Below are positions 22,833-31,255 of a stretch of 64,000 bases of DNA, piece by piece. The stretch is from Oecophyllibacter saccharovorans. Its GTDB lineage: Bacteria; Pseudomonadota; Alphaproteobacteria; Acetobacterales; Acetobacteraceae. Within the stretch, counting starts at the first letter, position 1; every line of letters begins with the position of its first letter. The stretch spans positions 744,001 to 808,000 of the forward strand of contig NZ_CP038143.1 in NCBI RefSeq assembly GCF_006542375.1, read 5' to 3'. A model generated the notes under the pieces. The model saw nothing but the letters and a program-made list of their open reading frames with translations. It made no database searches and had not been told where the DNA came from. The position numbers and the translations under genes are program-made.

Positions 22833-25292
22833 ATGCCCCTTCCGCCCTTCCACTTTCCGCCTCTGCGTTTCCCTCTTCTGCAAGTCCAGTTGCGCCGCCT
22901 GCTGGCGCCTGCGTTTGTCCCGCCTGTCCTGCTGGGGGTCGCCCTGTGCGTTGCCGGTCTGCAAATGGGAAACGCCGCTCCTTCCGCCCCCTTGCTGCCC
23001 GCCACGCCTCCAGCGGTTACGAGAGCCACTGCGCCGCCCCTGCCTGAGGACGCGCCGGCAGGGGCGAAGATCGCAGCGCAGAGACAGGCCCTGTCCGGCG
23101 CGGCTAAAGGCCAGGCCGGGCAGGGTCGCGAGGATTGGCAGATTTTCGTGCCGCCCGATGTCCGCCTTGCCGCCCAGGCGGAAGCCGCGCGCCGCAGCGC
23201 TGTCGGAACCATGCCGGACCAGTTGGGACCCGCTCCCCACACGTCCGGCGGACAGGGTCAGGGCCGCGAGCCCGGCAACCAAGCCGGCCTGGCCGACATG
23301 CCTGAAGTGGCTATGGAGCCTTATCTGACCATTCCGGATTTCAACATCACTCTCCAAGACCGCCAGGCAGGGCATTGGGGCAGGGCCGTCCAGCAGGCCA
23401 TTGCGGTAGCCAAGGCACATGGAGGGGGTACCGTGCGCCTCCTGGCCCATGCCTATCCGATTGAGGGCCAGGATCTCTTCATTCCTTCAGGCGTTACGCT
23501 GGAAGGCGCTTCACCCGGCGCGACTGTACTTGCAGAAGAGGAAAACCCCGGTACTGACCAGCCGCCGACAGGCCAAGCACGACAGCACAGGCGCCACCGC
23601 TCCAGGCGGCATCTGCTTGCTGCCCCGGCGCGCTCCACAGAAGGGGGCGGGCTGCCCTCGAGCCTGATACTGGAACCAGGCCACACGGTGCGCCTGGCCA
23701 GTGCCACCACCCTGCGCCATCTCGCCGTGCTCTCCGCCGGTTGGGTCCGCACACCCGGCACTCCCCCTGCCCCTTATCTCCCCTCTGCCCCAGGCCCGGC
23801 TGCCCTGACGATTGACGGCGCAACAACGTTCCGCCTCTCACCAGCGCTTCTCCCCACCTCACAGGAGCTGCCGAACCAGGCGGGCTCAGCCCGCCCCCCT
23901 GCAGGACACAAAACCGCCAAGACGCCCCGCTGGGCCACACTCAACCCCGCCTCCAGCTCTTCCGGCCCCGCCACAGACGTTACGATCGAAGACGTGGTCC
24001 TGTTGGGTTTCGGGCAGGGGATTGAGGCCCATGACGTGGCGCGGCTGCATGTTACCGGCGTGACAGGGCGCGTGCTCAACGGGGTACAGCTTGATGGGTG
24101 CCGACAAGCCTGCCGTTTCTATGACGTAAGCTGGGACAGGCTGCCTGCCCCCGGCCGCCAGAGCCCCCTTAACGCCCTCCCTTCAGCGGGCGCATCTTCC
24201 GGCCCTGAACCCGGGCAGGGACTGCCAGTAACGCTTCAGGCCCCTGACCCTTTCCCGGCTCACTGGCCTGCTGCGGTCGGCTGGCCGGTCAGGCTGTGGT
24301 CTGGCGAGGCCGCCGGAAGCGCTGTTCTCTACCGCCTGCCCGGTGGTCGCTTCACCCTGCGCGACCTGCAGCTTTCAGAAAAACGCGCCGATGTGCAGAC
24401 CGGCCCGCTGCAGACCAGCCCCACCCGGACAGCGCTGCGACTGGAACTGTCAAAAACCTTCAGCCCCGGCATTGGCTTTGACTTGCGCAATGGAACGGGC
24501 GTTGCCCTGTATGAAACCACGGCACGGCACTTCCCCATCGCCTACCGGCTGGGTGAAGGCCTGCACGGGGCAAGGCTGGTCGATGCCGTTGCCCAGGGCC
24601 AGCCTGCCAGAAGCGCTCTGGCCCCAGAAACTTCGCCCACCCGGGCTCCCCTGACCGGCATCGGCCTGCTGACCGACGGAGACGCCCAAGGCGTGCAATG
24701 GGTGGGCGGGCAGTTCACAGATCTGCAGCGCCCGCTCGTGCTGACCAGCCAGGCTACAGGCGCCGGAGAGCGGTCTGGAACTGACTCCAACCTGCCTGAA
24801 ACCAGCCTGATTGGCGCGGTTATCGAGGCCCCGCGCGCCCTGGCCCAAAGCTGCATGGAAATTCTGGGCGGCACCGCCCAGGTCAGCGGCATCGGCTGCG
24901 CAGGTGGGGCACCCGTTCTTATCGGATCAAGCACCCGGGGCCGAGTCTCACTCCTGGGCGTCCGCCTCGGCAACAGTGTTCTCGACAATCAGTCCCGCTT
25001 CCAACCCGTGCTTCTGGACAGCGGGAGCGGGCTTCTCTCAGGCCTGCGCCCCGCCCGGATTGAGAGCCTGGCTGCTCTGCCTTCCTGTAACGAGGCACAA
25101 CTCGGTAGCGAGGTTTATCTCACCCGTCTGCGCAAACCTGGCGAGCCTGCCGGCGCAGGATCAGGCGGGCAGGTGATCTGCACGGGCCTACCTGACTCCA
25201 GCCGAAGCGGAAACGTATCCGGAACGGCCACAGGCCCGGCTGATACTTTTGGCTGGGTCTCGCAATTTTCCGGCCTCCCTGTCACGCAGTAA
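22833..25292 (+). CDS. Large exported beta-helix (pectate lyase-like) protein
   Basis: This 819-residue protein has a signal-type hydrophobic stretch (about residues 27-48, ending MGNAAPS) and a Pro/Ala-rich linker. A segment at about 165-230 matches the start of Pectate_lyase_3/GH28-like right-handed beta helices: FNITLQDRQAG, AVQQAIAVAKAHGGGTVRLL, and IPSGVTLEGASPGATVL. The rest has irregular short beta repeats (VTIEDVVLLGFGQGIEAHDV, LHVTGVTGRVLNGVQLDGC) as expected of coils of the helix. No catalytic triad could be assigned, so it may be a polysaccharide lyase, hydrolase or simply a binding protein. A small HTH-like gene follows 411 bases later. Confidence 0.72.
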   Translation: MPLPPFHFPPLRFPLLQVQLRRLLAPAFVPPVLLGVALCVAGLQMGNAAPSAPLLPATPPAVTRATAPPLPEDAPAGAKIAAQRQALSGAAKGQAGQGREDWQIFVPPDVRLAAQAEAARRSAVGTMPDQLGPAPHTSGGQGQGREPGNQAGLADMPEVAMEPYLTIPDFNITLQDRQAGHWGRAVQQAIAVAKAHGGGTVRLLAHAYPIEGQDLFIPSGVTLEGASPGATVLAEEENPGTDQPPTGQARQHRRHRSRRHLLAAPARSTEGGGLPSSLILEPGHTVRLASATTLRHLAVLSAGWVRTPGTPPAPYLPSAPGPAALTIDGATTFRLSPALLPTSQELPNQAGSARPPAGHKTAKTPRWATLNPASSSSGPATDVTIEDVVLLGFGQGIEAHDVARLHVTGVTGRVLNGVQLDGCRQACRFYDVSWDRLPAPGRQSPLNALPSAGASSGPEPGQGLPVTLQAPDPFPAHWPAAVGWPVRLWSGEAAGSAVLYRLPGGRFTLRDLQLSEKRADVQTGPLQTSPTRTALRLELSKTFSPGIGFDLRNGTGVALYETTARHFPIAYRLGEGLHGARLVDAVAQGQPARSALAPETSPTRAPLTGIGLLTDGDAQGVQWVGGQFTDLQRPLVLTSQATGAGERSGTDSNLPETSLIGAVIEAPRALAQSCMEILGGTAQVSGIGCAGGAPVLIGSSTRGRVSLLGVRLGNSVLDNQSRFQPVLLDSGSGLLSGLRPARIESLAALPSCNEAQLGSEVYLTRLRKPGEPAGAGSGGQVICTGLPDSSRSGNVSGTATGPADTFGWVSQFSGLPVTQ

Positions 25293-25703
25293 ATCTGCGC
25301 CCTTGTGCGCCCGGACGCCCTGCTGAGCTGACCTTCCATAGGGACGACTCTGAGGGAGGCTTGCCTGTAAGCCCTCACTCAGCCGATTCCGCTACGATCT
25401 CTTGGTATCCTTAGTAGCTACCCTCTTCTTCCGCATGCAACATTGAAAATTCGGAATCCCGGGGCTTCGATAACAGGCTGGTTTATAGATATGCCCTGAT
25501 TAATCCCTAAAAACGTATCTAAGCAACGATATGGGGAATTTCTGTCAATGGTATCTTTTAAGTTGACCGTAAGAGAGCCGGAGGTTACCTAACGTAAACA
25601 GGTAGCCAATATAGATACCTCCCTCTCTCACCCAAGCTTTCCCGCTTCCGGCTTTCCAGGCGAAAGGGCGGAGCTGGAACAGCCTAGAAGCGGATCAGAA
25701 ACC
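25293..25703. other. Intergenic region, AT-richer than its surroundings
   Basis: This 411-base stretch lacks a convincing gene. It contains a hairpin, GGTTACCT / AGGTAGCC with one wobble pair and a nine-base loop, at 25583-25607, about 100 bases before the next start codon, which could act in the leader of that gene. Base composition is clearly more AT-rich than neighbouring coding DNA. Confidence 0.45.
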
Positions 25704-26174
25704 ATGATGCACGGCAGACGTCCGACCTGGAGCCCAAATGAACTTGCCACTCTCACCCGTCTGAGAGAGCAAGGCTTTCCCATGACGCTGATCTCCGAAC
25801 GGCTCGGACGCAGCTACAAAGCGGTTTCCCACATGCTGGCGCGCCAGGCGCCCCAACTGATCCGCCGTCGCAAGCCAGGGCAGAAAACCCCCTCCAACCG
25901 CCCGCGCTCTGCACCTTGCAGCCCGCCAGGTCTGAACAAGGAAGGGACTGACAGGCAACTGGCCGCAGAGCGGCTTCCGCCTGGAGGCATTTACCGGCGC
26001 ATTCCCGAAGGGCTGCAGCTTACAGCCCGCGAACGCGAGCAGGCCTATGATCCGGCCCCCCTGCCGGCAGGCCACCCCCTTACCCAGCGTCGCGTTCGTC
26101 TGTCACGCTTTCTCACGGCTGCCACCCTGGCGGGCAGTTCCAATACGGCTTCAGCTGACCTGCGGCCGGAATAA
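25704..26174 (+). CDS. Small HTH (SANT/GcrA-like) DNA-binding protein
   Basis: This 156-residue basic protein carries one helix-turn-helix-like unit near its N-terminus: WSPNELATLTRLREQGF, then TLISERLGRSYKAVSHMLAR (residues 8-47). The arrangement 'W...e...L..L...G.....Ia..LgRs..Av' is the same as in Myb/SANT-like and GcrA-type domains. The remainder is rich in Pro, Arg and Gln and probably disordered. A DNA-binding or regulatory role is likely but the target is unknown. The upstream 411 bases are AT-rich and carry a hairpin. It is convergent with a small exported protein gene, 17 bases away. Confidence 0.65.
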   Translation: MMHGRRPTWSPNELATLTRLREQGFPMTLISERLGRSYKAVSHMLARQAPQLIRRRKPGQKTPSNRPRSAPCSPPGLNKEGTDRQLAAERLPPGGIYRRIPEGLQLTAREREQAYDPAPLPAGHPLTQRRVRLSRFLTAATLAGSSNTASADLRPE

Positions 26175-26191
26175 AACCTTAGGGGCCAGAC

Positions 26192-26731
26192 TCAGGGCAG
26201 ATCGAGCCCATGGCCGCGCAGCAGGAAGAGCATGCCATAAGCACGGTGGTCGGAAGGCACGTAGCCGACCGGATAACCATGCCGGTCGGTAACGCGCCCG
26301 CTCGGGTCAATGAAGCCGAGCCGTTGCCGACGCTCATTGGACACAAGGCCCTTACTGTTCATATGCGCCAGTTCGTACCCGCTGCCATCAAGCACGCGCG
26401 CCCGGTTCTTCCATGAGAGAGGCTGGCCGGGTTGCGGATTCCTGACGATACCGACCGGCAGATCATGACGGTCTGTCACCTTGCCCTCAGGTGTAACATG
26501 CCCGCTGATCATGCCCTGCGCGTTGAAAATGCGACCGTCGGGCGTGACATGCGGCGTGTAGCTCTGCACAGCACGGGCATGCGGGGCCGGGCTCAGTTCA
26601 CGCTGTGACGCAGGTTGAGGCGTCTGAGCCTGCGCACTAATCCCGGTCGCTGTACAGGCCAGCAGAGAAAGCACAGCCCCTCGCGTCGCCCCGTTAATCC
26701 ACAAATACGTTTCTGAGTGTTTACGTTTCAC
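26192..26731 (-). CDS. Small exported protein with repeated G-x-V-T-D-R-H motif
   Basis: This 179-residue protein starts at a GTG preceded by TAAAGGA and has a signal peptide ending TGISAQAQ. The mature part holds an internal repeat: EGKVTDRHDLPVGIV and SGRVTDRHGYPVGYV, with related forms DGRIFNAQGMISGHV and DGSGYELAHMNSKG between. Each unit looks like a beta hairpin. A similar motif, DGSVHDQNGNVVGMV, occurs in another small exported protein at 34393-34728. It begins five bases after the stop of the glycosyltransferase gene and is almost certainly in its operon. Function unknown. Confidence 0.68.
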   Translation of the reverse strand: MKRKHSETYLWINGATRGAVLSLLACTATGISAQAQTPQPASQRELSPAPHARAVQSYTPHVTPDGRIFNAQGMISGHVTPEGKVTDRHDLPVGIVRNPQPGQPLSWKNRARVLDGSGYELAHMNSKGLVSNERRQRLGFIDPSGRVTDRHGYPVGYVPSDHRAYGMLFLLRGHGLDLP

Positions 26732-26735
26732 GCTT

Positions 26736-27641
26736 TCAACGTCCTTTACGGAGCAGACGGGACCTGCGGGCACGCACTTTCGCGCCCCCATGACGGGCTG
26801 GCTTGTGCCTGACCAAGGCCCTGCCCAGCCATGCGCTGCCCGCCAGCGTGGCTGCAGCACTGCCGGCCATCAGAACCGGATGACGGCGACAGGCCCCCTG
26901 AAGCAGCATGGTTGCAAAGGAGAGCATCACCTTCAGCCCCAGCTTGCTTTCACCGTGCCGGCGTTCACGGAACACCATCGGCACGTCATGGACCCGCAGC
27001 TTTTCGGAAGTGGGCATCATCATCGTCAGATCCAGCAGGATCTTGAAACCCCGCCCTGACAGCGCCGGAGCCACGGCTTCAAAACGGTGGCGCGGCAGGG
27101 CGAAGAAGCCGCTCATCGGGTCAGTCAGCGGCACGCCCAGCAACAGGCGGGCCAGCCAGGTTCCGCCTTGTGAGAGGCTCTGCCGCCAGCCATTGGCCAG
27201 CCCGTCCCGGCTGCCACCGCTCACGTAGCGACTGGCCACGCTGAGATCAGCCTCATCTTTCAGCAGAGCTTCGACCATCTCCTCCAGGCAGCTTTCATCA
27301 TGCTGCAGGTCGCCATCCATCACCACCACCACCCGGGCCGAAGAGCTGAGCGCGCCTTCGATCACGGCTGAGGACAGCCCGCGCCGCCCGACCCGGCGCA
27401 GGCCGCGCACGCGCCCATCCTCAGCAGCCAGGCGTCGCACTTCTTCCATGGTGCCATCAGGAGAATTGTCATCGACAAAGATGAGTTCCCAGTGATGGCG
27501 TGGCAAAGCACGTTCAACCGCTTCAACAAGCGGGCGCACGTTCTCAACTTCATTGTAACAGGGGACGACAATGCTGACCTCAGGACTGCCCTGCGAGGGT
27601 CGCTCCTGCGTGGCTGAACGGTTAGCCGGGTTATGCGCCAT
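26736..27641 (-). CDS. Family 2 glycosyltransferase (dolichol-phosphate mannose synthase-like)
   Basis: This 301-residue protein is a GT2 enzyme: EVSIVVPCYNEVENVRPLVE at the start, VDDNSPDGTMEEV, and the metal-binding D-x-D in VVMDGDLQHDES. The acceptor region DPMSGFFALPRH and RRHGESKLGLKVML match polyprenyl-phosphate sugar transferases, which load mannose or glucose on a lipid carrier at the inner membrane. A short hydrophobic segment (VLMAGSAAATLAGSAWLG) and a very basic tail follow, probably a membrane anchor. GAAGGA precedes the ATG at 27641; the frame is open further upstream without similarity. It is co-oriented and nearly contiguous with the small exported protein downstream. Confidence 0.88.
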   Translation of the reverse strand: MAHNPANRSATQERPSQGSPEVSIVVPCYNEVENVRPLVEAVERALPRHHWELIFVDDNSPDGTMEEVRRLAAEDGRVRGLRRVGRRGLSSAVIEGALSSSARVVVVMDGDLQHDESCLEEMVEALLKDEADLSVASRYVSGGSRDGLANGWRQSLSQGGTWLARLLLGVPLTDPMSGFFALPRHRFEAVAPALSGRGFKILLDLTMMMPTSEKLRVHDVPMVFRERRHGESKLGLKVMLSFATMLLQGACRRHPVLMAGSAAATLAGSAWLGRALVRHKPARHGGAKVRARRSRLLRKGR

Positions 27642-27890
27642 CAGACCAGTCCTTCCCGAACAGTTTCGCTCACTCAGCTCTCCTCCTGAAAACGGTTCCG
27701 GCAAAAAGCACAGGGAAAGAGGAAATACCCACGCATCTGCCACAGACCGAGCCGGCCTGAATGGCCAGACGTTCAGCAAGGCGCCCGATCATGTAGACCC
27801 CTGCCTTCCCGACAATGGCCGGAGATACCCAATAACGGGAACCTTCATCCCAAGCGGACCTGCGTCTGTCAAATCCCCTGCTGGAAGCGG

Positions 27891-29441
27891 TCAGGCAGGC
27901 AGGACTGCCAGAGCTTCCAGCACCCCAAGGCAGCGCAGGCGCCTGCGCTCGCGGGTGATCCGATCTTCCAGCCCGGGCGTCATCAGGTCACGCCATGAAT
28001 CAAAAGCCGGCAGCGTGAAAACTTCCCGCCCCTTATCGGGACTCTCATCCAGCCCCTCATAATGGGCGATTTCAAGCTGGGCCTCATCAAGGGCGGGTTC
28101 TTCCAGCTCGAAGAGCGTGCCGTCCTCGCGCCGTCCCCGCAGCAGTTCCAGAAGCAGGGCCTGCATGGTTATGATCCGGCTTGGATCATGATCGGGATTT
28201 TCCAGCACGCTGCGCACGGTCTCCGTCCAGAATACCTGCGCCTTGGAAGTGGCATCTGCGGCAATGCGCGCCACCTGGTCAGCCATCGCCTTGTTGGCAA
28301 AGCGGGTGAGAATCGTGTCCTTGTAGGCCACCAGGTCCACCCCCGGCGGCGCCTGAAGGGTGGGGATGACGTCGCGGTCCAGCACGTCGTCAACAAACCG
28401 GCGCAGCTGGGGATAGGCCAGCACGTCATGCACCAGATCCACCCCCATCAGCATGCCGGCCGCGCTCAGAATAAGGTGGCTGCAGTTGAGCATGCGGATC
28501 TTGGCGTGCTCGAAAGCGCTGACCTGGTCAGAGAACTGCACCCCCACCTTCTCGAAAGGGGGACGGCCGGCGGCGAATTTGTCCTCCACCACCCATTGCG
28601 TGAAATCCTCGGCCAGAAGGGGCTGCAGGTCCTGCAGGCCGCTGCGTGCATTCAGCCGGTCCATCGTCTCCTGGCTGACGCTGGGGGTGATGCGGTCCAC
28701 CATCGCATTGGGGAAGGTGCAGTTGGCCTCCATCCAGGCTGCAAGCTCCGGATCAAGCGCTTGCGCGTATCCCAGGAAGGCCTTGCGCGACACGTCCCCA
28801 TTATGGCGCAGGTTGTCGCAGGACAGGATCGTCACCCCGCCAAGGCCTGCGGCCCGGCGACGGCGCATGCCTTCAGCCACGAAGCCGAAAACGGTTTTCG
28901 GGTGGCCGGAATCCGCCAGGTCCTCAGCAACAGCCCTTGTTTTCAGCCGGAACTTCCCCCGGTTCGGACCGGGTGTTTCATCAATGTTATAGCCGCCCTC
29001 CGTGATGGTCAGAGAAACGATGCGGGTTTCAGGACTGGCCAGCAGCGCCAGCACCTTCTCTCCTTCACGCGGGGCCAGCAGATACCCCTTGAGCGCGCCG
29101 AGCACCCGGATGTCACGCGCGCCGCCGGTCGCAGCTTCAGTAAGGGAATAGAGCCCATCCTGCGCGACGAAATCTTCAGCCTTCCTGAGCGCGCGCGGGC
29201 TTTCACGCAGTCCGACCCCGATGATGCCCCACTGCCGGGCCTGCGGGTCGGAAGCATTTTCGGGCAGGGAAAGAACACGGTCGACATAATTGGCCAGATG
29301 GGCCCGAAAGAAGTTCCCGACCCCGAAATGCACGATCCCCGGAGTGACGGCCGCACGGTCATAGACCGGCACGCCCACCTGCGCCTTACCGGCATGGACG
29401 GGATCGGAGGCCTGGCTCTTCAGGGTTTCGGGGGTCAGCAT
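27891..29441 (-). CDS. Long-chain polyol dehydrogenase (mannitol 2-dehydrogenase family)
   Basis: This 516-residue NAD(P)-dependent enzyme is a polyol-specific long-chain dehydrogenase. The N-terminal Rossmann domain begins VHFGVGNFFRAHLANYVDRV, and the catalytic K-x4-N-x2-H pattern of mannitol 2-dehydrogenase is exact in KIRMLNCSHL (about residues 313-321). Family members interconvert mannitol and fructose, or uronate-derived pairs, and one branch reduces fructose 6-phosphate. GAGGAGG lies six bases before the ATG. It is 74 bases downstream of a HAD phosphatase gene on the same strand, suggesting a joint role in making a polyol. Exact substrate is uncertain. Confidence 0.85.
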   Translation of the reverse strand: MLTPETLKSQASDPVHAGKAQVGVPVYDRAAVTPGIVHFGVGNFFRAHLANYVDRVLSLPENASDPQARQWGIIGVGLRESPRALRKAEDFVAQDGLYSLTEAATGGARDIRVLGALKGYLLAPREGEKVLALLASPETRIVSLTITEGGYNIDETPGPNRGKFRLKTRAVAEDLADSGHPKTVFGFVAEGMRRRRAAGLGGVTILSCDNLRHNGDVSRKAFLGYAQALDPELAAWMEANCTFPNAMVDRITPSVSQETMDRLNARSGLQDLQPLLAEDFTQWVVEDKFAAGRPPFEKVGVQFSDQVSAFEHAKIRMLNCSHLILSAAGMLMGVDLVHDVLAYPQLRRFVDDVLDRDVIPTLQAPPGVDLVAYKDTILTRFANKAMADQVARIAADATSKAQVFWTETVRSVLENPDHDPSRIITMQALLLELLRGRREDGTLFELEEPALDEAQLEIAHYEGLDESPDKGREVFTLPAFDSWRDLMTPGLEDRITRERRRLRCLGVLEALAVLPA

Positions 29442-29515
29442 GGGGCTTCCTCCTCAGGCTTGAGTCTTGGTCTTAATTCCTGGATTTGCTGGGCCTTACA
29501 GGCTGTGGGTGCAGT

Positions 29516-30313
29516 TCAGGCCTGGCTCTGGCTTGCCAGGACTTTCCGCAACAGCGGCACGAACTGATCAAGGTGTGAAATGCGCAGCAGTCCAGGCCAT
29601 TGCGGGGCTGGTTTGTCAAACGGACGCAGAAGCACACAGGCCATGCCGGCCTTGCGGGCCGCTTCCACCCCTGCATCCGAATCTTCCAGCACCAGGCAAT
29701 TGGCGGGCGGGATGCCCTCTTCAGCAGCAGCGTACAGATAGATATCGGGGCGTGGTTTGGGCATGTTGAGGTCACGCCCGGAATGGATACGCTCTTCCTC
29801 GAGGATTTCATCGAGACCGGTACGCGCGAATTTGGCTTCCATCTCCGCCTCTGAAGAGTTGGAGCCGACGCGAATCGGCAGGCCGAGGTCGATCACGTCA
29901 CGCAGCATCTCTTCAGCGCCGTCCACCGTTTTGGCTTCCTTGCGCATCAGGCTGACAATGCGCCCTTCCATCATGGCGGCCCAGTTACCCGGAAGCTTGC
30001 GCCCGGTATGGGCTGCGATCTTCTCGCCGATCTTGGCCAGCTCTCCGCCGCTGAACAGCTTGTTGGCTTCGGCATTGGTGATGTTCCAGCCATATTTACG
30101 GGCTTCTTCGCCCATCAGGGCAGTGGAAAGATTCTCGCCTCCCACCAGCACGCCGTCACAGTCGAATATCACCATCCGCAACTGCCCGTCCGGCTGCACG
30201 GCGGCAGGGGCGTCAGCCGGAATGGGGAAATTAGCCGCATGGCCCGCAACCTGCGCGTCTGAACCGGATGAGGTCGTGCCGGGGGAAGGGGTGCTCGATT
30301 TATAATCGTTCAT
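29516..30313 (-). CDS. HAD-superfamily sugar-phosphate phosphatase
   Basis: This 265-residue protein has the HAD motifs of the phosphoglucomutase/phosphatase subgroup: IFDCDGVLV (nucleophile Asp51, acid Asp53), the motif II serine in VGSNSSE, the lysine in NMPKPRPDIYL and the acidic VLEDSDAGVEAAR. A cap domain lies between motifs I and II. The first 46 residues are a low-complexity extension not seen in typical members. AGGAG precedes the ATG by seven bases. With the polyol dehydrogenase downstream it forms a two-gene unit that resembles the two halves of Acinetobacter MtlD, a phosphatase-dehydrogenase that makes mannitol from fructose 6-phosphate; equivalence here is inference. Confidence 0.85.
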   Translation of the reverse strand: MNDYKSSTPSPGTTSSGSDAQVAGHAANFPIPADAPAAVQPDGQLRMVIFDCDGVLVGGENLSTALMGEEARKYGWNITNAEANKLFSGGELAKIGEKIAAHTGRKLPGNWAAMMEGRIVSLMRKEAKTVDGAEEMLRDVIDLGLPIRVGSNSSEAEMEAKFARTGLDEILEEERIHSGRDLNMPKPRPDIYLYAAAEEGIPPANCLVLEDSDAGVEAARKAGMACVLLRPFDKPAPQWPGLLRISHLDQFVPLLRKVLASQSQA

Positions 30314-30767
30314 GAAGAGTACTCCTGTTTCCTGCCCTTGTTGGTCTCTTATTCAACTCGTTTGCTTGCATGCCGGCTCACTGCCAGAACCGATCTGCCG
30401 ACCCCGGGTCTGACCTTGAAAGGAAAAGCGCACCGTGGCGCCTCCAAGGTCCTGCAGGAAAGGCAGCATCGGTCAGGAACCGGACGAAAAAAGGGCGCGC
30501 CTCAAAAATCAAAAATAAGGAAGGCGCCGCCACGTGAGCTGATTTCAGAGAACTGCTGAACCGTGACACGAGAACCTGCCTCTGAAAGCAAGCTTCAGAT
30601 TGGCGCCTGCTCCGCATTCTTTGGCGGCATGTGCCTGCAACAATCTGCCGCGATCCTCCCGTGACCGCTGTATTTCTGCCACAGAGGCTAACAAAAAATA
30701 TCTCTGAAAAAAACCCTGTCCCTTTCTGTCCAGGCCTGTTCTCTCTCATACAGACCCCGCAATTATT

Positions 30768-30805
30768 CCAATTATTATTGACCTGAAGCGACCAATATTA
30801 GTTGG
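30768..30805. promoter_or_regulatory. Pair of similar AT-rich dyads
   Basis: CCAATTATTATTGA (30768-30781) and CCAATATTAGTTGG (30792-30805) lie with centres 24 bases apart. The second read on the other strand matches the first in 11 of 14 positions, and it is itself a CCAA...TTGG dyad. Two operator-like sites for one regulator are possible; no family could be assigned. Confidence 0.3.
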
Positions 30806-30855
30806 AAGGCCCTTGGTAGCTGTGCCCCGTGCCAGACCCCACACTAGCCCCTCAA

Positions 30856-30871
30856 TTGATTTCTGAATCAA
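30856..30871. promoter_or_regulatory. Perfect dyad TTGATT-N4-AATCAA
   Basis: TTGATTTCTGAATCAA is a perfect 6-bp inverted repeat. The TTGAT and ATCAA half-sites equal those of FNR/CRP-type boxes, but their spacing here is six rather than four bases, so it is not a standard FNR site. Confidence 0.35.
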
Positions 30872-31255
30872 AACAGGCAATACTTGGCGCTAAAATTTCA
30901 ATGGGTTCTGTTTTTCGGCTTGTGCCTTTCCGGCAAAAACCGAAGCCTTTGCAGTCAAGGAGGAAACGGCTGCCTGGACTCACCGGTAAGTGCTACTTCC
31001 GTCAACCGGAAGAAAAATACCGGAAGAGTAATTCTGCACTGTGCGTAAGTATTATCTGCCGAGGCCGGTTCTGGTCATGAATGATCGCTCATGATTGATC
31101 ACATTCCGAAACCGGAAGCCGGGGGGACTTCAGGCGCGTTTCGCTTATTACCGATCCCGGCAGGGAATTTCCGGTTAAAGTCAGAAAACAGGTAGCAGCT
31201 TCTGCAAAAACAGTCCCTCATCCAGCCCTGGTGCCAACAGTCAGAGAGGATCCGC

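Larger units (their letters stand above)
30314..31255. other. Long divergent regulatory region
   Basis: This 942-base region separates the HAD-dehydrogenase pair (leftward) from the ProP-like gene (rightward). I found no convincing gene. It is AT-richer around 30690-30900 and holds several dyads, listed separately, plus a small hairpin CTTCCG-TCAAC-CGGAAG at 30996-31012. Short CCGGAA and TTCCGG elements recur between 30925 and 31180. Such length and complexity suggest complex transcriptional control of one or both genes. Confidence 0.5.

Noticed and set aside
28062..29567. A 501-codon open frame antisense to the polyol dehydrogenase
   Set aside because: The opposite strand has an intact family domain with its catalytic motif, while the antisense product has no domain or ribosome-binding site.
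30856..30871. An FNR box upstream of proP
   Set aside because: The half-sites TTGAT and ATCAA are six bases apart instead of four, so it is reported only as a dyad.
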